Positions 1 through 8,441 of a stretch of 64,000 nucleotides of DNA are shown piece after piece. Origin of the DNA: Bacteroidales bacterium (lineage in GTDB: Bacteria > Bacteroidota > Bacteroidia > Bacteroidales > UBA932); NCBI GenBank assembly GCA_017469745.1, contig JAFUFS010000006.1, positions 1 to 64,000 of the forward strand, read 5' to 3'. Under the pieces are notes generated by a model. The model saw nothing but the letters and a program-made list of their open reading frames with translations, made no database searches and was not told the DNA's origin. The number at the start of each line of letters is the position of its first letter. Position 1 is the stretch's first letter. The translations under genes and the position numbers were made by a program.

Positions 1-125
1 GTCTGTGCGGGACTTCTTTCCGGAGCTCGGGAAACCTGGCTCGAAAAGGAGCGGATCCGGCCTTTGCTAAACAAGACATTTAATAAAATTATCAACATCT
101 GTTTTATCTAAAAACCATTCTGTTT
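1..125. other. Upstream region of susC, possible tail of a preceding gene
   Basis: A + strand reading frame is open from base 2 to a TAA at about 68-70 and could be the last 22 codons of a gene that begins outside the window; its short product is not recognisable. Bases 71-125 are AT-rich and would hold the susC leader. I see no clear TAnnTTTG box here, so the susC promoter may lie further upstream. Confidence 0.3.
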
Positions 126-3100
126 ATGAGTAAACGTTTCATTACGGCTCTGCTTACGCTTCTTTTCTTAGGAGTGCAAGTATTCGCTCAGAGCTCAGTC
201 ACTGGTAAAGTGACTGACGCGAAGGGTGAAGCTGTTCCGGGCGCCAGTATCATGGTTAAAGGTACCAATACCGGCGTTATCACGGACCTGGACGGCAACT
301 TCCGCATCAATGTGAAAGCTAATGCCGAATTAGTTTTTAGCTCTATCGGTTACAAGACGACCACAATGGCCGTAGGTAACCGTAATGTCATCAACGTGAT
401 TCTGGAAGAAGATTCTCTCCTTCTTGATGACGTCGTCGTCGTCGGTTACGGTACTGCACGTCGTAAAGACCTGACTGGATCCCTTTCAGCTATCCAGTCA
501 GAGACCATCGCTGCACAAAACACCTCCACAGTTTCTCGTATGCTTGAGGGTGCAGCCCCTGGTCTGCGAGTCGCTGCTACCGACGGTCAGCCAGGTTTTG
601 ACATGGGTATACGTATCCGTGGTATCTCTTCAGCTTCCGCCGACGCGGCTTCTGCCCTGATCGTGATCGATGGTGTCGCCGCACAGCCTGCCGCCGCCAA
701 TCAGAACGCTTTGGAGAACCCTCTCTCCCGTCTGAACCCTGAGGACATCGCTTCCGTGACCATCTTAAAGGACGCGGCTTCCACCGCTCTTTACGGCTCC
801 CGTGGAGCTAACGGTGTCGTTCTCATCACCACCAAGGCCGGTCAGGCCGGAAAGTCCCAGATCAGCTTCGAAAGCAGGGTAGGTTTCAACTTCGTTGGTC
901 CCTATAATTCCGCCGAGATCGACACAGCAGCTGACTACTACGAGTACGCTTGGAGAAGCATCTACAACTCTTACCGCTACGGCGCCAATGGAACAGGGCT
1001 CCCCGGAATTGACGCGAATGGTATTCCTTTCACCAACTTTTCCAATCCGAATCATAGCGATCAGGAAGCCCGGCAGTTCGCCAGCGCTCACCTGTTCGAC
1101 TATGTTGGAAGTGAAACCAGCTTCGAGGAGAACGGACTTGGAAACTGGATGGCTTACTCTGTGCCTGGAGCGACCTACACCAACACGGGCTCCGGAAGCA
1201 AATCGTCCTCAACAATGGGTGGCGCCTATCTTGTGGGCACTGATGGAAAGATCAATCCCAACGCGAAACTCCTTTACAATGAAAGCTATCGCGACATCCT
1301 CATGAAGAGAGCCTTCCGTCAAGACTACAACATTTCCGCCCGCGGTGGTAACGAGAAAATGCATTATTACCTCTCTCTCGGCTACCTCGACGAGCCTTCC
1401 TATCTCGTAGCTTCCAGCTTCAAGCGTTACAGCGGCCGCGCCAACGTCGATGCCATGATCACCGACTGGCTCAAAGTCGGAGCGAACGTGTCTTATGCCA
1501 ATACGAACACTCGCACAATGGCCACTCGTTGGCAGAACCGTGGCGCTGGTGGAGCTTCCGGTAACACTATGTACTATGTCAAGATGTATCCTCCGATCAT
1601 CTCCGTTTATGAATATGATATGAACGGAAATGTAAAACTTGACGAGAATGGCAACAAAGTCGTCGCCAAAGGCCCGACCTACTCTCCGCTCGGAGAAGAC
1701 AACAAGACCGTCGGCACAAACTTCAACCGCGACCTTCTCTGGGAGACAGAGACCAACCAGTCCACCTTCAACAACCAGACATGGACTCCTAAGGTTTTCG
1801 CAGAGATCACTCTTCCTTACGGATTCAAGTTCACGGGCAACTTCACCATGGAGGAATACTCCACCCGCAACCTCCGTTACATGAACCATGAGGCCGGTCG
1901 TGGAGCCTCCCGCGGTGGTATGATGCTCCGCAAGATGAGCAGGACAGTCATGAATACCCAGCAGCTCCTTACCTGGAACCGTGAATATGGCAAGCATCAT
2001 TTTGACGCGATGGTCGGCCACGAGTATGAGGATCTCCATAGCGAACTCGTACAGTACGCCTCCGCCGATGAGCTCCTCTCCGGATATGTCATGCCGGGCA
2101 ACTTCACTTCCCGCTTCAGCAACATCGGCGGTTATGAGAACGACAAGTGGCAGCTGGATGACTTCCGCCTCGAGTCCTATCTCGGACGCGCAAACTACAT
2201 CTATGATGAGAAATACTATCTCTCCGGATCCTTCCGCCGTGACGGTTCCTCCAAATTCATCAAGGAAAACCGCTGGGGTAACTTCTGGTCCGTGGGTGGC
2301 GGTTGGAGAATCTCTTCCGAACCTTGGATGGCAGGTACCAAGACTTGGCTGGACAACGCCAAGATCCGAGCAAGCTATGGTGTCACCGGTAATCAGAACG
2401 GTGTGACCTCATATTATATTAATCCTACCTGGTCTTACGGAGTTTCCCGTTGGAAGACTGTTTCCAATGGAACAGGCCAGGCCGAGGTATATAGCCTCAC
2501 TTCCCCCGGACTTGTCGACACCGACATCACTTGGGAGCACGTACACCAGTTCGATACCGGTCTTGACTTCACTCTCTTTAACAGCAGGATTTCGGGTGCG
2601 ATCGACTACTACAACAACCTCACCACGAACTCACTGTTCAGCCAGGCTGTGTCCCCTCTCGCCAACATGGCGAACACGACCCACACCCGCAACTGCGCGA
2701 AGCTTCGCAACACCGGTATCGAGTTCGAGCTCAGCAGCGACATCATCCGCAAAAAGGATTTCAACTGGAACCTGAGCCTCAACCTCACTCACTTCCGTAC
2801 GCTTCTCGTGGATGTTCCTGATAGCCAGCTCCCCGTGTGGGATCCAAAGACTTCAGAACTTCCTGAAGGCACCTGGACTGCCGCATCCGAGACATGGGCC
2901 GCCACTGGTGGACAGAACGCCGGCCAGGGCAAGCTTTATCTCCGCGGCGAAGGTCGTGACATCTACAACCTCTATCTCTACAAGTATGCAGGAGTCGACG
3001 ACAAGACCGGTCTTCCCATGTACTGGCATCATGTGACATACGGTGATGTCAACGCAGACAAAGATGGGAAATATGCCCACGGTGGACGCTACACTAGCTA

Positions 3101-3716
3101 TAAAGAAGGAGATGATGTGAAGACGCTTGTCTCTGCCGATGCTTCTCAATATGAATATGGTTCAGCAACACCCGATATCATGGGTGGTCTTACTTCGAGC
3201 ATTCGCTGGAAAAACTGGGACTTCAGCACCGTCTGGGCTTTCCAGCTCGGTGGTAAATTCTTCTCCCGTGAATTCGGTGAGATGATGTACCGCACCAGCT
3301 CCCTCGCCGCCGATTGGAACAAGGGTGACAGCTGGGTCGCCAAAGAGACTGTCGGCGCCACCTTCAACGAGTCCAATACCGACGCTTACTTCCCGATGCA
3401 GTGGTGGGCCAACGGCCGTACATGCCGCTATGACGGTAACACAATCGGAAGCTGGCAGTTCACGAACATGGCTCTCTTCAACGCTTCTTACCTTCGTCTG
3501 AAGAACGTCACTCTCGGCTATACCCTTCCTAAGAAGATAACGGAAAAGGTACATGTCGGAGGTCTTCGCGCTTATGTGTCGGCTGACAACCTGGTCTTCT
3601 TCTCTGCACACAAGGGTATCGATCCTTCTCTCTCAGCAGTTGGTGGTTACGATGTTGCCCAGTGTGTTTATCCGCAGATGGCAAATGTTATCTTCGGAAT
3701 CAAACTTGATTTTTAA
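126..3716 (+). CDS. susC: SusC/RagA-family TonB-linked outer membrane transporter
   Basis: This is the outer-membrane channel of the polysaccharide locus; it imports oligosaccharides using TonB energy and works in a complex with the SusD lipoprotein encoded 18 bp downstream. Residues 1-21 form a signal peptide ending in FAQ. Residues 22 to about 112 are a carboxypeptidase-regulatory-like domain (VTGKVTDAKGEAVPGA). The plug follows, with the typical DDVVVVGYGT and IRIRGI-type sequences and an ALIVIDGV stretch. The rest is a large beta-barrel ending in a C-terminal Phe (FGIKLDF). At 1196 aa it is somewhat longer than an average SusC. The start is the ATG directly before a normal signal peptide. 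Assignment to the family is firm; the ligand is inferred from the neighbours to be a pectic oligosaccharide. Confidence 0.97.
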   Translation: MSKRFITALLTLLFLGVQVFAQSSVTGKVTDAKGEAVPGASIMVKGTNTGVITDLDGNFRINVKANAELVFSSIGYKTTTMAVGNRNVINVILEEDSLLLDDVVVVGYGTARRKDLTGSLSAIQSETIAAQNTSTVSRMLEGAAPGLRVAATDGQPGFDMGIRIRGISSASADAASALIVIDGVAAQPAAANQNALENPLSRLNPEDIASVTILKDAASTALYGSRGANGVVLITTKAGQAGKSQISFESRVGFNFVGPYNSAEIDTAADYYEYAWRSIYNSYRYGANGTGLPGIDANGIPFTNFSNPNHSDQEARQFASAHLFDYVGSETSFEENGLGNWMAYSVPGATYTNTGSGSKSSSTMGGAYLVGTDGKINPNAKLLYNESYRDILMKRAFRQDYNISARGGNEKMHYYLSLGYLDEPSYLVASSFKRYSGRANVDAMITDWLKVGANVSYANTNTRTMATRWQNRGAGGASGNTMYYVKMYPPIISVYEYDMNGNVKLDENGNKVVAKGPTYSPLGEDNKTVGTNFNRDLLWETETNQSTFNNQTWTPKVFAEITLPYGFKFTGNFTMEEYSTRNLRYMNHEAGRGASRGGMMLRKMSRTVMNTQQLLTWNREYGKHHFDAMVGHEYEDLHSELVQYASADELLSGYVMPGNFTSRFSNIGGYENDKWQLDDFRLESYLGRANYIYDEKYYLSGSFRRDGSSKFIKENRWGNFWSVGGGWRISSEPWMAGTKTWLDNAKIRASYGVTGNQNGVTSYYINPTWSYGVSRWKTVSNGTGQAEVYSLTSPGLVDTDITWEHVHQFDTGLDFTLFNSRISGAIDYYNNLTTNSLFSQAVSPLANMANTTHTRNCAKLRNTGIEFELSSDIIRKKDFNWNLSLNLTHFRTLLVDVPDSQLPVWDPKTSELPEGTWTAASETWAATGGQNAGQGKLYLRGEGRDIYNLYLYKYAGVDDKTGLPMYWHHVTYGDVNADKDGKYAHGGRYTSYKEGDDVKTLVSADASQYEYGSATPDIMGGLTSSIRWKNWDFSTVWAFQLGGKFFSREFGEMMYRTSSLAADWNKGDSWVAKETVGATFNESNTDAYFPMQWWANGRTCRYDGNTIGSWQFTNMALFNASYLRLKNVTLGYTLPKKITEKVHVGGLRAYVSADNLVFFSAHKGIDPSLSAVGGYDVAQCVYPQMANVIFGIKLDF

Positions 3717-3734
3717 TTTATAAGACGCAGAAAT

Positions 3735-5420
3735 ATGAAAGCAAATAAAATTTTTTCTATTGCTGTTGCTCTTGGTCTTCTGGTTTCTTGCGGCGACCGT
3801 CTCGAAGTCACCAATCCGAACAAATTCACTGTCGAGGATATCAATGAGAATATCTTCCTGAGCGGTGATGAGTCGAAGATCAAACTTGCCCTCGAAGGTA
3901 TGGCCAACACCATGCCCACACAGATGATGGTGTACGACACTAAGTTGACCAAGGGTTATGGTAATCGCTGGTCAGCAGATGCTACACATCAGCTTGCTCA
4001 CGACATGCTCATCGGCGACATTGTCTCCGGTCCTGACGCCGGCCACGCTGGGGTTTTCTCAAACTGGTATTCTGTAGCCAACGACTTCCCTTACTATCGT
4101 TACAACGCAGATGTGGTCGCTAATTACGCCAATTATATTTCCGCATGTATCAAGATTTCCAATGCCATCAAGGTCATGCAGAACATCTCTGTGGAGACGA
4201 TTGAAAAGTCCTCAGGAACCACCCAAGCCATGCTGAAAGATTATCGCGCCCGCTGCCTGGTGGTCTATGCTCTTGGCTATATGGAACTTATGGAAATCTA
4301 CACCGATCTTACAGCCCCTGACTCCGAGACCGCCAAAGGATGGCCCATTTATGAGTCTTACGCCTATAATACACCAGTCGCCCCGTTGAGTGTCAAAGAG
4401 ACTTGGGACAGGATCATCAATGATCTCCAGACTGCTGTCAAATACTTCAAAGAGTCCATAGGGTTCACGAAAGGAGACACAGAGTCAGCTCTCTACGACA
4501 TCGATCTTGGTGTAGCTCAGTTCCTCCTTGCTCGCGCTGCTCTTGACTGCCATCGCTGGGACATCGCCGTGACTGCCGCTAACGACATCGTTTCAAACTA
4601 TCCCACATTCATTTCCGAAGCTAACTGGGGTATGTCAAAAGAGAAACTTGCTAGCGTCGCTAAGATGTCCGGCACATCTTTCACGGATGGTTTCAACTCA
4701 GACGACAACGCCTTCTTCAACTTTAAAGTCAACCCCGAAGTCCTCTTTGGTTGGGAGGCTTCCGAATCAGTCGGAGCTAACGTGACTCGAAAAAGTGCTA
4801 TTCCTTTTGTTCTCCAGAACCCGTTGCTAAACGGCAACATGCAGTCTGCCTGGCAGATTGACGCCGATCTCTACAATAAAATCTCTGATGACGATTTCCG
4901 TAAGGATCGTATCGCAAGTGAAGATGTCGTCTATCCGTTCTACACCGTCAATACCGTCGGTGCCGATACAACATTCCACGCAGGGATCGTAGTGCCCAAG
5001 TACACCAATCTGAAATATGCCGCAACGGAGTCCAGGGATGGAAAGACTATCCATGACAACTCCACATGGCTCACCGACTTCCCTTATTATCGTTCGTCTG
5101 CCGCTTACCTAATGCTTGCCGAAGCATATGCCCAGCAGGGAAATACATCTGGAGCAAAGGCCACCCTCGATAAATTACTCGCAGCTCGTACCAAAGAAGG
5201 CAAGACTCCTATGACGAGCAACGGAAGTCTTGAAGATGTCAAACTGCAGTGGAGAATCGAGTTCTGGGGTGAAGGCAGCTGGAGTTTCCTCAACGCAAAG
5301 CGCTGGGGCGACATAGCTTCCTACCGTAAGGGCTCCAACCATTGGACCAAGAGTGCTAATCCGACTCTAATTTGGGAAGTCCCTGAGGAAGAGACTATCG
5401 GAAACCCCTACTGGAATTAG
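3735..5420 (+). CDS. susD: SusD/RagB-family glycan-binding lipoprotein
   Basis: Surface lipoprotein that captures glycan and acts as a lid over the SusC channel. The N-terminus is a lipoprotein signal peptide with the lipidated Cys in LLVSCGD, near residue 20. The C-terminal part has the family signature of an LMLAEAYAQQGN helix and then RIEFWGEGSW followed by LNAKRWGD. The length of 561 aa is normal. It follows susC by 18 bp and is followed by a strong intrinsic terminator, so susC-susD is probably the most abundant part of the transcript. Confidence 0.96.
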   Translation: MKANKIFSIAVALGLLVSCGDRLEVTNPNKFTVEDINENIFLSGDESKIKLALEGMANTMPTQMMVYDTKLTKGYGNRWSADATHQLAHDMLIGDIVSGPDAGHAGVFSNWYSVANDFPYYRYNADVVANYANYISACIKISNAIKVMQNISVETIEKSSGTTQAMLKDYRARCLVVYALGYMELMEIYTDLTAPDSETAKGWPIYESYAYNTPVAPLSVKETWDRIINDLQTAVKYFKESIGFTKGDTESALYDIDLGVAQFLLARAALDCHRWDIAVTAANDIVSNYPTFISEANWGMSKEKLASVAKMSGTSFTDGFNSDDNAFFNFKVNPEVLFGWEASESVGANVTRKSAIPFVLQNPLLNGNMQSAWQIDADLYNKISDDDFRKDRIASEDVVYPFYTVNTVGADTTFHAGIVVPKYTNLKYAATESRDGKTIHDNSTWLTDFPYYRSSAAYLMLAEAYAQQGNTSGAKATLDKLLAARTKEGKTPMTSNGSLEDVKLQWRIEFWGEGSWSFLNAKRWGDIASYRKGSNHWTKSANPTLIWEVPEEETIGNPYWN

Positions 5421-5437
5421 TATCCAATTTTATTAAA

Positions 5438-5476
5438 AGAGGGACGGATCCTTTATGAAGCCGTCCCTCTTTTTTG
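5438..5476 (+). terminator. Intrinsic terminator between susD and the downstream genes
   Basis: A 10-bp stem (AGAGGGACGG at 5438-5447 with CCGTCCCTCT at 5461-5470) has a 13-nt loop and runs straight into a T-tract. It starts 18 bp after the susD stop and ends only about 13 bp before the next gene's ATG. Partial termination here would lower expression of everything downstream of susCD. Confidence 0.85.
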
Positions 5477-5488
5477 AATATTTGTACA

Positions 5489-6412
5489 ATGATAAAGCAT
5501 TGTTTCAACTGCCTGTTTGTATTCTGTCTGAGTCTTATCTCTGCCTGCAAGTACGAGTCGCAATCATCCGCCGATTATGACGAGACCATCGCGTCCTACT
5601 TCAACGACGATCAGACTGTCGACTGCTTGAAACTCTCCCTTCTCAATCTAGCCCTCGCTGAGACAGGACAACTAGCAGACAAGGCTTTCTACTACACACA
5701 GGCTGGTCTTGACGGCCTCCTCCTTCCCTGGAACTATACAGCGGAGGCGGGAGAGATCCTGAGTGATATCTATTGGTCGATGGGCCATGTTGCATACGCC
5801 CAGCGGATGGCTTTTGAGGCCAACATGCTGGATAATAGGGATTTCAATCCCGCAATGCTCAAGCGTTTAATCGAGACTAATCTGGTCTTTGGAGCATATC
5901 CTGTCGCTGAAAAATATATTGGCATCCTTAGTGAAAACAGGGCATGGAAAAAAGTAGCTGACTCTTACAAAAGATTCCTTTTCAATGACGCCGCTGTCGA
6001 ATCGAATCCAGTGCTTGGCCCTAAAAAAAGATGCATACCGAAGTTAGATTTCATTTCTATTGTCCGCGGTGTCGATGAGGACCTGAAAGACATTATACGG
6101 ACCAATCCGGACTACCATAATGCCATTGAATATTTAGGTGTAATCTATTTGCTGGACTGCGAAATGGACAAGTTTAAGATGATGCTGGACGAGTTCTACG
6201 GTACCAAGGCCTTGCCTGAATTGCCCAAATCATTCGCAGAGGCAGCGTGCATGCTTTCGGAGATTCATCGGGGATATTGGAAAAGCGTCGGAGTATCGGC
6301 CGAAATGTATAAAAAGTACATTAATTTCAAAGCCAGATTGGAAAAAGGCTTGGCCCCGGACAAATATAAAGATACTTTCTGGTACTATATAATGAGAATC
6401 AACAACCAATGA
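5489..6412 (+). CDS. Lipoprotein version of the DUF6057 C-terminal domain
   Basis: Function unknown. The 307-aa product starts with a lipoprotein signal peptide (lipobox LISAC) and then aligns along its whole length with the C-terminal soluble half of the two large DUF6057-like proteins in this window. Shared features include the SDIYWSMGHVAYAQRMAFEA segment, a MLKRLIETNLVFGAYPVAEKY helix pair, FLFNDAAVESNPVLG, and a conserved C-terminal DTFWYYIM. The repeated helix pairs suggest a TPR-like fold. The multi-pass membrane half of the family is absent, so this copy would be anchored by lipid only. I chose the ATG at 5489 because the upstream TTG alternative overlaps the terminator tail. It overlaps the next gene by 4 bp (ATGA), which implies coupled translation with the CXXCH propeller. 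Confidence 0.8.
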   Translation: MIKHCFNCLFVFCLSLISACKYESQSSADYDETIASYFNDDQTVDCLKLSLLNLALAETGQLADKAFYYTQAGLDGLLLPWNYTAEAGEILSDIYWSMGHVAYAQRMAFEANMLDNRDFNPAMLKRLIETNLVFGAYPVAEKYIGILSENRAWKKVADSYKRFLFNDAAVESNPVLGPKKRCIPKLDFISIVRGVDEDLKDIIRTNPDYHNAIEYLGVIYLLDCEMDKFKMMLDEFYGTKALPELPKSFAEAACMLSEIHRGYWKSVGVSAEMYKKYINFKARLEKGLAPDKYKDTFWYYIMRINNQ

Positions 6413-7857
6413 GAAAGGTCGCTTTTTTTTCAATATTCATCCTGTTAACGGTCTCTTGTGTCCCAAAGGTAGATAATCCCTCTCCCGGAGCAACGGAGGC
6501 GGTTATATTCCCGGACTACAAAGAAGTGACTATCACTGAGAATATAGCTCCACTGAATTTCTCGTTTAAGGATGATAAGACAAGAGGCGTTGCTGTTTTC
6601 GAGAATTCTGGAGAGAGACTGGTTCTCCGCTCCAGAAAAGGAGAGTTCCATATTCCAAAATCTAAATGGAACAATCTTAAGGCAGCTGGACCGGTAATCA
6701 AGGTGACCCTGGCTTCCTATGAGGGCGGGAAGTTAATGCCCCACATCCCCTTCTCAATATTTGTTTCCAAGGAAAGTATAGATTCTTTTGTGGCCTACCG
6801 CCTGATAGATCCCGGTTATGAGACCTGGAACAAGTTGGGGCTGTACCAGCGTTGTCTTGAGAATTTCACGGAAACTCCATTTATGACAAATGAAGTGACA
6901 GACCGCAACTGTATGAACTGCCATTCCTTCAATAACAGGGATCCTGGTACGATGATGTTCCACATGCGAGCCGCCAATGGAGGGACTTATGTATGGAAGG
7001 AAGGAAAGATTGAGAAACTAAACACAAAGACTTCCAGGACTATCTCCGCATTAGTGTATCCTTACTGGCATCCTTCTGGAAAATACATCTCATTCTCTGT
7101 CAACGACATAGCCCAGTTTTTCCACTCCTCCAACCCCAATAGGATCGAGGTATATGACTACAAATCTGATGTGGTAGTGTATAGTATCGATAACCATCAA
7201 ATATCGTCAACTCCTCTGCTGATGGACACTGCCCGTATGGAGACTTTCCCCTCTTTTTCCCCAGACGGAAAGACGCTCTACTACTGCTCCTCCCCTCAAA
7301 CTGAAATGCCTCAAGGCTATAGAGACGTCAGGTATAGCATCTGCTCAATTCCTTTCTTCCCAGAAACATTCTCTTTCGGCGACAAAGTTGACACTATATA
7401 CAACGCTGCCAAAACCGGATTGGACGCTACATTCCCAAGGGTTTCTCCTGACGGTAGATTCCTCCTTTTCGCCGAGACCGCTTACGGCTGTTTCTCCATC
7501 TGGCATAAGGATAGCGAGTTGCGTATGATAGACCTTAAAAACGGAAGATATCTCACTCTTGACAAGATCAATGGCCCGGATGCCGACAGCTACCACTCCT
7601 GGAGTAGCAACAGTAGATGGATCATCTGGGCAAGCAGAAGACAGGATGGGCTATATTCTCGCTTGTATATCTCCCATGTAGACGAGAACGGGCAGACATC
7701 CAAGCCTTTTCTCTTGCCCCAGAGGGACCTGAAGCACGATAGGTTATTGATGAAATCGTACAATGTCCCGGAGTTCATATCCGGACCAGTCACTTTCAAT
7801 CAGGACCAGATGGCCGACGTGGCAAAAAAAGAACCTGGAATCAACGTGTCTTTTTAA
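6409..7857 (+). CDS. PD40/TolB-like propeller lipoprotein with CXXCH haem motif (copy 1)
   Basis: Probable periplasmic or surface lipoprotein (lipobox Cys near residue 17), 482 aa. After the signal comes a conserved stretch (FPDYKEVT, NIAPLNFSF) that reads as a small beta domain. A c-type haem-binding motif C168-M-N-C171-H172 follows, and a conserved His lies shortly after it (MMFHMRA). The rest is a beta-propeller with blade signatures YPYWHPSGKYISFSVN, FPSFSPDGKTLYY, FPRVSPDGRFLLF and WSSNSRWIIWASRR. The start overlaps the preceding gene by 4 bp. Two paralogues are at 10116 and 49409, each preceded by a DUF6057 gene. A single haem attached in the periplasm is inferred from the motif; the role (redox sensing, electron transfer, glycan-linked) is unknown. 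Confidence 0.85.
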   Translation: MRKVAFFSIFILLTVSCVPKVDNPSPGATEAVIFPDYKEVTITENIAPLNFSFKDDKTRGVAVFENSGERLVLRSRKGEFHIPKSKWNNLKAAGPVIKVTLASYEGGKLMPHIPFSIFVSKESIDSFVAYRLIDPGYETWNKLGLYQRCLENFTETPFMTNEVTDRNCMNCHSFNNRDPGTMMFHMRAANGGTYVWKEGKIEKLNTKTSRTISALVYPYWHPSGKYISFSVNDIAQFFHSSNPNRIEVYDYKSDVVVYSIDNHQISSTPLLMDTARMETFPSFSPDGKTLYYCSSPQTEMPQGYRDVRYSICSIPFFPETFSFGDKVDTIYNAAKTGLDATFPRVSPDGRFLLFAETAYGCFSIWHKDSELRMIDLKNGRYLTLDKINGPDADSYHSWSSNSRWIIWASRRQDGLYSRLYISHVDENGQTSKPFLLPQRDLKHDRLLMKSYNVPEFISGPVTFNQDQMADVAKKEPGINVSF

Positions 7858-7899
7858 TATTATATACGACAAACAAGATAAAACATGAGACATAATTTG

Positions 7900-8300
7900 C
7901 TATAGGATAACCCATTCACCACCCTTGTCACTACCTTGGCGGGCGATTTTTTGGGTTTCGCGCAAATGAGCTACGTCGCGGGCAATCGTTCTCTCTGCCA
8001 CATTGAGCATCATTTCTAGAATAACCTGCTCACGTTTTGCCTTCCCTTTCAGATTTCCCCCGACATTTTCTATGACATTTTCTATGACATTTTCTATGAC
8101 ATTCTGGGAAGATGTCGGTGTATTCTTGTAAAGAACCGTCGTAAAGAAACCTTCAGTCCGATACTCCGGAGCAGGAAGTCCGGCCTCGGACATCAAATCG
8201 GCCATTCGCGGGATACCGGAGCCAACTTTCTCGACCAGATCCATCCGGGTGAAGAGCTCAAAGACTCTGATTTCATTTGGAATACTTTTCTGGTTTATTC
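7900..8300 (-). pseudogene. Remnant of an AlbA_2/ATPase-type (RecG-like) transcriptional regulator
   Basis: The frame encodes only the C-terminal part of a regulator family with an N-terminal AlbA_2/Schlafen-like DNA-binding domain and a central HATPase-like domain. The recognisable part is FELFTRMDLVEKVGSGIPRM followed by a variable ENVIENV linker and a winged-helix-like tail. The homologous frame continues upstream of the ATG at 8244 for about 18 codons and then meets a stop near 8301, so several hundred N-terminal residues are missing. It lies antisense to both flanking genes. I read it as a decayed insertion. Confidence 0.7.
8062..8104. repeat. 12-bp tandem repeat (3.6 units) in the regulator remnant
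   Basis: The unit GACATTTTCTAT occurs three times in a row and is followed by GACATTC. On the - strand it encodes repeated Ile-Glu-Asn-Val. Such ENVIENV stretches are common in the linker of this regulator family, so the repeat is probably original to the gene and is prone to slippage. Confidence 0.85.
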
Positions 8301-8377
8301 TTCATAGACTTATGTTGGAGACGAATTACCATAGGCAAGATTTCCGCTTTTCTTTTCATTTGCTTTTACGAATTCAA

Positions 8378-8395
8378 TTACGCAAATTTGCGTAA
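8378..8395. promoter_or_regulatory. Perfect 18-bp palindrome, candidate operator
   Basis: TTACGCAAATTTGCGTAA is a perfect inverted repeat in the gap between the regulator remnant and the DUF6057 gene at 8442. Its position beyond the lost N-terminal end of the - strand regulator suggests it was that regulator's autoregulatory site, left behind after decay. It now sits about 50 bp upstream of the + strand gene and could still bind a related protein. Confidence 0.45.
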
Positions 8396-8441
8396 ATAAC
8401 TGACCGGATATTCATGGGATGGCTTAGAAAGAATTGACAAA

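Noticed and set aside
1209..2039. 276-codon - strand frame inside susC
   Set aside because: The susC frame is continuous with strong family features; the antisense frame has no start context or homology that I can see.
8062..8104. Short tandem repeats considered as a CRISPR array
   Set aside because: Units are 12 bp, contiguous without spacers and lie in a coding remnant. No cas gene is present; I see no CRISPR in the window.
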